Source: Treponema sp. (GTDB lineage: Bacteria > Spirochaetota > Spirochaetia > Treponematales > Breznakiellaceae). Taken from it: 10,727 bases of DNA. Below, in pieces: positions 5,939 through 10,727 of the stretch. Where the stretch lies: contig JAIROB010000230.1 in assembly GCA_031257695.1 (NCBI GenBank), positions 1-10,727 on the forward strand. The letters run 5' to 3'. A program made the translations under genes and the position numbers. Each line of letters opens with the position of its first letter. Positions within the stretch are counted from its first letter, which is position 1. Under the pieces are notes generated by a model that was given only the letters and a program-made list of their open reading frames with translations, was not told the DNA's origin and made no database searches.

Positions 5939-7006
5939 TTATTGCGATAGTATGTCCATGATCCTTTGCATGGTGTCCGGGTTTGGGAGCCGGATCACCT
6001 TTCGTACCTCCCCCGGAACCCCCGGTATGTCAAAGTGTCTGCCGGTCTGCCGTCCCGAAGCTATGCCGGTGCGAAAACCGTGGGTTTCCCAGGCCAGGGT
6101 CTGAATTTCTTTTTCCAGCAGCGCGTCCAGCACCCGTTCGCCCCTGTCGGTCAGAGCAATGAAGGGATGGGCGCTCCAGACCGTTGGCTCCGGGTAGAGG
6201 ACCGCGATGTCCTCTTTCACATAAGCCCAGTCGCCGGGGCGCTCAACCGAGAATTCCAGGATCTGGCTTTCATAGCCGACGATGAGCGGCTTGGCGCCTA
6301 TGCCGGTTTTGAGAAAGCTGTTGAAAAGATCCGCCGACGAAGTTTCAAGATACCCCAGTTTGCTAAAAAACCTTTTTAATTCCCGGCCATTTGCGGCGAG
6401 GCTTTCTTCGTCCGCCACTTCCCCCTTGTTCAGCATATTGGCCACGAGGCCCGCAAACATATTGCCCGAATTTGATTTAAGGGGATCGGTGGATATGACG
6501 TAAATAGCGCCGTATAATTCATCGAGGCCTATGGCGCTCCACCTGGTGTCCGCCATAACCGCGTCTATCAATTTGGCAAGGTCTATATATTCGGTTTCAC
6601 CTTCGCTGCGGACCCAGCCTTGTTTTTTGAAAGCCTCGGACACGGATCTTCTGGCGTAGAGCGCCAGGGGGGAATTAAACACGACCTCCGCCCGCTTGTA
6701 GGCGGAGCCGTATTTTTGCCTGTAGAGTTCCAGCGCCGTGTAGTTTGAAGGAAAGAGGTAGTCCATATTCTCCAGGGGGGCGCTTACCATGTCTATGGAG
6801 CCCGCTTTTTTGTAGTGAAGATCGACGGCGTATTTTTTTTCCATGACGCGGCTGAACCGCTCGTCGTCAAAGAGGCCGGACTTCTCGCCCCCCAAATAAC
6901 CGTCCACGGCGGCCTGCCGGGGTTTTGACCCAAAGACGGTTTGATACGCCGCGGCGCCCGCTATAACCAGCGCCAGGATGACAAGTCCCGGGATGCGGCC
7001 TTTCAC
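5939..7006 (-). CDS. Membrane-anchored solute-binding-like protein of the TelA/XpaC cluster
   Basis: This 355-residue protein has one N-terminal hydrophobic helix (about 7-22) without a lipobox cysteine, so it is probably a signal anchor with the rest outside the membrane. The body looks like a type 2 periplasmic binding fold: FPSN at 85-88 after the first strands, a SNSG loop at 178-181, and a late LAWETHGFRTGI (304-315). The same landmarks in the same order occur in the vWA lipoprotein of this cluster (WPAN, SNSG, TGRRTGF), so the two domains are probably ancient paralogues. The start is GTG 7006, overlapping the XpaC stop as GTGA, with GGAGG 4 bases ahead, so translation is likely coupled. 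No permease or ATPase is encoded nearby, which argues for sensing or scaffolding rather than uptake. The ligand is unknown. Confidence 0.75.
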   Translation of the reverse strand: MKGRIPGLVILALVIAGAAAYQTVFGSKPRQAAVDGYLGGEKSGLFDDERFSRVMEKKYAVDLHYKKAGSIDMVSAPLENMDYLFPSNYTALELYRQKYGSAYKRAEVVFNSPLALYARRSVSEAFKKQGWVRSEGETEYIDLAKLIDAVMADTRWSAIGLDELYGAIYVISTDPLKSNSGNMFAGLVANMLNKGEVADEESLAANGRELKRFFSKLGYLETSSADLFNSFLKTGIGAKPLIVGYESQILEFSVERPGDWAYVKEDIAVLYPEPTVWSAHPFIALTDRGERVLDALLEKEIQTLAWETHGFRTGIASGRQTGRHFDIPGVPGEVRKVIRLPNPDTMQRIMDILSQ

Positions 7007-7623
7007 GGGTCCTCCATCCTGACGGCGTTTTCCATGAGCCTGATGTCCGCCTCAATATCGATAACATCGCTGGAAATCAGCCGGGAAAACTGCGCGGTCA
7101 TTCCCCGTAGAATCGAGTCCAGCGCGGAAATGGTTTTTTCCCGTAATGACCCAAGGCGTTCCGTTTCAATTTCCAGGGATGTTAAATTATAGTATTTGGT
7201 CAGTATGTCATTTGCCTTGTCCAGATAGTACGTAAAAAACCGCCGGGCCATGATCGCCTTGTGGGGATTTTTTTTGATGTATTCGACTATTTTTTCCCCC
7301 TCCCGGCACACCTTCTGCGCCTTAGTTTTTATACGCTGATCCATTGACGCGTCCAGAATATTTTTAATCGAAGCCAGATCCTTTTCCCCTTCCTCAAGCA
7401 GCGCCAGGATCTCTTTTCCGTTCTTTACGTCCCCCAGGTCCGGGCCGGCTGGTCCGGAAACAGGGGTTAAGAGGAAACTCAACCCCCAAAAACAACCCAG
7501 GGACAGGAGGGCGGCAATAATGATGTTCCATTGCAGCACGATGAAAAAGAGGACAAATGCAGCAAGGGCAATCAGCAGCGCCGCCGCGGCGCGGATCAGG
7601 TTATTTTTTTTCGTTCCGGGCAT
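7003..7623 (-). CDS. XpaC-like membrane protein (5-bromo-4-chloroindolyl phosphate hydrolysis family)
   Basis: This 206-residue protein has two adjacent membrane helices (about 9-30 and 34-53), then a long soluble helical region containing IMARRFFTYYLDKANDILTKYYNL. The layout and this segment match the XpaC family, named after a Bacillus gene linked to hydrolysis of an indolyl phosphate dye; no phosphatase motif is present and the name says little about function. XpaC is encoded next to the TelA-type yaaN in Bacillus, and here only one gene separates the two families. ATG 7623 lies inside the preceding small gene (23-base overlap) and has only a weak nearby GGA, with a GGAGG about 14 bases away, so it may depend on coupled translation. 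The soluble coiled-coil-like tail could meet TelA in the cytoplasm, which is inference. Confidence 0.82.
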   Translation of the reverse strand: MPGTKKNNLIRAAAALLIALAAFVLFFIVLQWNIIIAALLSLGCFWGLSFLLTPVSGPAGPDLGDVKNGKEILALLEEGEKDLASIKNILDASMDQRIKTKAQKVCREGEKIVEYIKKNPHKAIMARRFFTYYLDKANDILTKYYNLTSLEIETERLGSLREKTISALDSILRGMTAQFSRLISSDVIDIEADIRLMENAVRMEDP

Positions 7624-7819
7624 TTCCGCGGCTCAGCCTCCGGTCATGGATCATTAAAACAACGGGGCCCCCCACAATTCCAACCGGAAACAGGAAATGC
7701 AGCCAGGACAGGCCGGAGAACAGCGCGGGGATAATAACGCAGATAAGCATAAGCAGCAACAGGCCCGCGAACCACATACACAGCGTCTTATTGAATATCC
7801 TTATCCTGCTGTCCGTCAT
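7601..7819 (-). CDS. Small two-helix membrane protein, unknown
   Basis: A 72-residue frame starts at ATG 7819 with a strong AGGAGG 5 bases upstream, 9 bases after the vWA lipoprotein stop. It shows two membrane helices (about 12-33 and 36-57), a basic N-terminus (RIRIFNK) and a highly charged tail (HDRRLSRGNARNEKK), predicting a hairpin with both ends in the cytoplasm. I do not recognise a family; the layout resembles the paired membrane helices at the front of the XpaC protein that follows. It overlaps the XpaC start by 23 bases, and its last codons run through eight consecutive A, a possible slippage site. The strong ribosome-binding site, tight spacing and membrane character support a real gene and a structural part in the cluster. 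Confidence 0.75.
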   Translation of the reverse strand: MTDSRIRIFNKTLCMWFAGLLLLMLICVIIPALFSGLSWLHFLFPVGIVGGPVVLMIHDRRLSRGNARNEKK

Positions 7820-7828
7820 ATACGCCTC

Positions 7829-9487
7829 CTAATTGTACCCCTTGGCGTTTCTAAAGGCCGTCGTCAGGTCCGTTTTCCCGTCGAAAACCCGTGCCCTGGT
7901 CAGGGACGCCAGGCTGTCAAGCTGCTTCTGGTTGGCGTCTCCGAACATGATGGAAAACACGGGAACATCCAGGCTTTCCATGCCGGCAGTTCTATAGCGC
8001 TCGCTGAACTCCTCAAAATAATCTTCCGATTCGCCGTCGGTCAGAACAATGACGGAACTGATATAGCCGCCGGCGTTGCGCCGCCCCATCAGATCGAAAC
8101 ACAGGATAATGGGCTCGTACATATTCGTTCCGCCCCCGGGCCGCGCCGCGTTGATTTGATAGTACACGTCAAGCAACTCCTTTGGATCATTCCCTGAAAC
8201 GCTGATAATTTGCCTGATTCCGCTGTTGAAGAGGATAAAAACGCTTTCGTCTTTTTCGCCCGCCCCCAGCAAATTGGCTTTTGCGATATTCTGATCCAGC
8301 AGATTCCGCATAGCTTCTTTGATCTGCGCTTCCCCGGCGCCCTCCATGCTGCCGCTAAAGTCCAGACAGTAAAACGTGAGGGAAGGTTTCCTGAGCTTTT
8401 CCTGGTACAGTTCCAGGGCTTTTTCTATGGTCGCCGCGTCGGGCATTTTAACTACGGACAGGGTTTTGTTAATGTCTATCCCGTCGTCGGCGTTAAAAGC
8501 GTTTCTGCTTTTGCCGCTTATGGGGATAAAGCCCGTGCGACGCCCGGTTTTTTGAATGGCAAGCTGCACAGGGGAGGATAACAAATAGTCTTGCAGTTTT
8601 TTAAACAGCGTCTCTTTTTCGGCATTGCCCTTGTCAATATAGCCCAGGGGCGAGTCTGCCATGGCCACCCCCTCTTTGGGATACACCGCGTACAGGGCTT
8701 CCCGCCCTTCTTCCCTGAGCCGCCGGTTCGCGCTGATGATCAGGGTTTCGTAGTTTACCATGGCGTCGTAATCCGATGACAGGAACAGATCCTTGAGCCA
8801 GTCGGAGCTGCCGGAGGATCGGTTGACGCCCCCGAGCAATTCGCTGACGGATTGCTGCAGGGCCGGATTGTCTAAGTCGCCTGAGCGTATCATCTCCGGG
8901 TTGCCGAGGAAGGCGTACAAGAAGCTGATATACGCGCAGGCCCCGGAATTGGACTGGGTGGCGCTGGTCATGCAAAATGTCAGTTTCTTCGACCGTATGG
9001 CCGCGAGAATATCGGAGACGGAAACATCCCGGTCCGTAAAACCCAGTCTCCGGGCAACGCTCTTTTTTATGCCGAAGACCACCGGGGTCTGATAAACGCT
9101 GGTCTGGCGCTTTACCCTGAACGAAGTGTCCCCCAGGGAAATCCATATGCTGTTCGCGGGCCAGACAGCATCGTATTCGGCGCCTCCCTGCCGTAAAATT
9201 TGCATGATGTCCAGGGAGCCCATATAGCTTATGCGTATGGAGGCGCTGTTTTTTCCGCAGAAATCTTCCAGCAAGAATTCCAGGTCCCGGTTTTCGGATC
9301 CGGAAAGGATCGCTAAGGGGTTTTTCAGGCCGGCGTCTTTTGCCCGTATAGTAGTGGTAGCGCCGTTCCTGGACACCGTAAGATCCGAGGGCGGTTTTTC
9401 GGCGCTTCCCCCGTTTTTGACGCACCCGGCCAGGATGAGGGCCAACAGGGCCGCGTGCAAACAGCCTGATTTAAGCGTTAGAGCCAT
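7829..9487 (-). CDS. Lipoprotein with solute-binding-like and vWA domains
   Basis: From ATG 9487 this is a 552-residue protein. Residues 1-22 form a lipoprotein signal with LAGC, so Cys22 would be lipidated and the protein anchored outside the cytoplasmic membrane. Residues about 50-330 look like a type 2 solute-binding fold, with DAVWPANS, QSNSGA at 178-183 and TGRRTGF at 314-320. The C-terminal vWA domain (about 368-545) has a complete-looking MIDAS: DFSGS (376-380), Thr454 in GGGTNMYEP and TDGES (483-487). It should bind a divalent metal and a protein partner. A TTG frame from 9535 is possible, but its extra 16 residues would spoil the signal peptide, and neither start has a good ribosome-binding site. 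It leads the five-gene cluster. Ligand and partner are unknown; no ABC transport genes accompany it. Confidence 0.87.
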   Translation of the reverse strand: MALTLKSGCLHAALLALILAGCVKNGGSAEKPPSDLTVSRNGATTTIRAKDAGLKNPLAILSGSENRDLEFLLEDFCGKNSASIRISYMGSLDIMQILRQGGAEYDAVWPANSIWISLGDTSFRVKRQTSVYQTPVVFGIKKSVARRLGFTDRDVSVSDILAAIRSKKLTFCMTSATQSNSGACAYISFLYAFLGNPEMIRSGDLDNPALQQSVSELLGGVNRSSGSSDWLKDLFLSSDYDAMVNYETLIISANRRLREEGREALYAVYPKEGVAMADSPLGYIDKGNAEKETLFKKLQDYLLSSPVQLAIQKTGRRTGFIPISGKSRNAFNADDGIDINKTLSVVKMPDAATIEKALELYQEKLRKPSLTFYCLDFSGSMEGAGEAQIKEAMRNLLDQNIAKANLLGAGEKDESVFILFNSGIRQIISVSGNDPKELLDVYYQINAARPGGGTNMYEPIILCFDLMGRRNAGGYISSVIVLTDGESEDYFEEFSERYRTAGMESLDVPVFSIMFGDANQKQLDSLASLTRARVFDGKTDLTTAFRNAKGYN

Positions 9488-9507
9488 GCCGCATTTTTGC
9501 GTATTGT

Positions 9508-9535
9508 TGTCAAAACCCCATGGGAAACGTGTCAA
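9508..9535 (-). promoter_or_regulatory. Possible promoter region of the vWA/XpaC/TelA cluster
   Basis: Two TTTGACA copies lie on the minus strand, with TTGACA at 9535-9530 and 9513-9508, 22 bases apart or about two helical turns. Either could be a perfect -35 box, but I find no good -10 at 16-18 bases. They might instead be paired regulator half-sites. This is the only non-coding stretch before the five-gene cluster, so its promoter should be here or further upstream. Confidence 0.3.
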
Positions 9536-9553
9536 ATGTAGGCAAATTTGAAT

Positions 9554-9590
9554 CCCCCGGGCTTGCCGGATAACGGGGGCCCGGCGGGGG
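9554..9590 (-). terminator. GC-rich hairpin after the DUF115-like gene
   Basis: On the minus strand CCCCCG (9579-9574) pairs with CGGGGG (9559-9554) around a 14-base loop. A second CCCCCG just after the stop codon (9590-9585) can pair with the same 3' arm. It lies right after the stop, but ATTCAAATTT rather than a clean T-run follows, so terminator strength is uncertain. Confidence 0.4.
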
Positions 9591-10727
9591 CTAACCGATG
9601 ACTTTGCTTATCGCTTCCACACTGAAATCACAGGTAGCCTGCGCTGCCTCGGGGATGCTGAGTTCGGGAACGCGGCGTTTTATGGCCGCCATGGAGGGGA
9701 GCAGGGTAGTAAAGATGATGCTCTCCTCCCTGGAAAAGCTCTCCAGGCAGGGCAGCGCGGGCCCGGTTAAGGCGGGGAGCGCCGCTATGCCTTCCCGGTA
9801 GCCGCGGAGGAATTCCGCCGCGCCCATGCTCGCCCTGCCCGAGGCAAAGATCCTGCGGGGCGCAGAATCGCTGGCCGGGGCGCTCCGGTTTTCAAGCGCC
9901 ATCGGGGAGGGCGCTCCCGCGGCGGCGCTTACCCTGGCGGCGATGGAGCGGGCCTTTTCTTCAAGCCGTTTCCGGTACATGGTCATGGCCTTTGTTTCGT
10001 AGCGCCAGGAACCGCCTTCTCCGCTCCGCCTGGAAAGGGGGGTCCGGTAGAGAAAGGCTGAATGGAGATTCTCCAGGGGGTTGTTTCTGGTTTGCCGGTT
10101 TTCAAAGAGGGCGCGGATATAGCTTCCCCGGGCGTAGGAGACTCCTTTAGGATAGGAAAAATCCGCGCCGTACAATTCAATAGTCCGGGCGCCCAGGTAT
10201 TCCGCCAGGGACAGCGCGGCATAGGTAACGTTGGCGCCGGAGGTGTCCAGTTCAGGAATGGGCCGCCAGTACCGGGAAAGGTACCGGGTCAGGGGGTGGC
10301 CCCCGGAAAAAAAGTAGGGCCGGGCGGATCGGGACGCCACCAGGGGCGGGCTTGCCAGGTCCAGAAAGAGCAGGGTATGTTCAGGGAGCCCCGCCATGAA
10401 GTGGTAGTAGCTTATGTGCTGGCAGTCGATCGACACCACCGCGTCCGGTTCCAGGCCGGCGCCGAGCAGGCTGGGCAGGGAAGTGTCCACGGCGATAATG
10501 AAGGGCCGGTTCTTTTTTTCCTGCAATAGCGGCAGCGTGTCGTCCAGGCTGGGGCCGGCCGCGCAGATCGCCGCGCTGTGTATAGGGGGAAGCGCCGGCA
10601 ATAGCTGTTCCGCCTGTGGCAGGTTGCGGATGATGTTGGAAAACCAGCGCTTCCCAAAATGGGCCTGGACCGAATAATCCGCGGACACCGCGTCTATGGC
10701 GGACTTAATATGGAGCGCGGCGTCGTT
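9591..10727 (-). CDS. DUF115 / MptE-like protein (motility-associated-factor type), C-terminal part
   Basis: The frame is open from the right edge to TAG at 9591, giving 378 visible residues; the N-terminus is outside the window, and the GTG at 10688 is internal rather than the start. The sequence matches the DUF115/6-hydroxymethylpterin pyrophosphokinase MptE-like family: ICAAGPSLDDTLPLL, then IIAVDTSLPSLLGAGLEPDAVVSIDCQ, then SGANVTYAALSLAEYLGARTIELYGADFSYP with YARGSY. The GPSLD and VSIDCQ motifs correspond to the nucleotide-binding, Rossmann-like core. In bacteria this fold is found in Maf proteins, linked to flagellin glycosylation with nonulosonic acids, and in surface polysaccharide loci; in archaea MptE is a pterin kinase. 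A glycosylation or motility role is more plausible in a spirochaete, but it is inferred. The last 130 residues are variable, Ala/Ser-rich and helical. It is separated from the vWA cluster by a hairpin. Confidence 0.85.
   Translation of the reverse strand, partial: NDAALHIKSAIDAVSADYSVQAHFGKRWFSNIIRNLPQAEQLLPALPPIHSAAICAAGPSLDDTLPLLQEKKNRPFIIAVDTSLPSLLGAGLEPDAVVSIDCQHISYYHFMAGLPEHTLLFLDLASPPLVASRSARPYFFSGGHPLTRYLSRYWRPIPELDTSGANVTYAALSLAEYLGARTIELYGADFSYPKGVSYARGSYIRALFENRQTRNNPLENLHSAFLYRTPLSRRSGEGGSWRYETKAMTMYRKRLEEKARSIAARVSAAAGAPSPMALENRSAPASDSAPRRIFASGRASMGAAEFLRGYREGIAALPALTGPALPCLESFSREESIIFTTLLPSMAAIKRRVPELSIPEAAQATCDFSVEAISKVIG

Noticed and set aside
4822..7623. Specific tellurite resistance or phosphatase activity for the cluster
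   Set aside because: These are historical family names. Nothing in the sequence shows tellurite handling or a phosphatase active site.
8634..9425. Minus-strand open frame of 263 codons inside the vWA lipoprotein gene
   Set aside because: It is an out-of-frame shadow; the lipoprotein frame carries a signal peptide, solute-binding landmarks and MIDAS, while this frame is Arg/Gly-rich and featureless.

Overview
The window is a moderately GC-rich bacterial segment in which every convincing gene lies on the minus strand. The gene set suggests a spirochaete, most likely a gut or environmental Treponema relative. It combines a DUF115/MptE-like protein of the motility-associated-factor type, a UroD/MtaA-type methyltransferase paired with DUF1638, a TelA/XpaC cluster, and intergenic spaces full of palindromes. 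The assignment rests on gene content and style only, so the genus is a guess.

From right to left (the direction of transcription) there are four blocks. (1) 9591-10727 is the C-terminal part of a DUF115/MptE-like protein that runs off the right edge. (2) 9487 to 4822 is a compact five-gene cluster: a lipoprotein fusing a solute-binding-like domain to a vWA domain, a 72-residue two-helix membrane protein, an XpaC-like membrane protein, a second membrane-anchored solute-binding-like protein, and a TelA-family protein. Gaps are 9 and 16 bases or the genes overlap, and a hairpin follows. This looks like one envelope-spanning system: two outside sensing or binding modules, two membrane proteins and a cytoplasmic coiled-coil protein. 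Its function is unknown. (3) 4698 to 2279 holds a GT4 glycosyltransferase and a radical SAM protein joined by a GTGA overlap. The glycosyltransferase ribosome-binding site is perfectly complementary to a segment just upstream, so it may be masked by a hairpin. (4) 1358 to the left edge holds a UroD/MtaA-family protein and a DUF1638 protein, a pairing that points to corrinoid-linked methyl-group transfer.

Between blocks 3 and 4 lies about 900 bases without an intact gene. It contains a truncated CPBP-type (CAAX-protease-like) membrane protease fragment in an AT-rich island. On its left is a cluster of five palindromes, several sharing a similar core; on its right is a GC-rich structured stretch. 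It looks like an insertion-prone, decayed region.

The best candidate for an undescribed system is the five-gene SBP-vWA / small membrane protein / XpaC / SBP / TelA cluster. TelA and XpaC families are known neighbours elsewhere; their union with two related solute-binding-like modules, one carrying an intact MIDAS, deserves attention.
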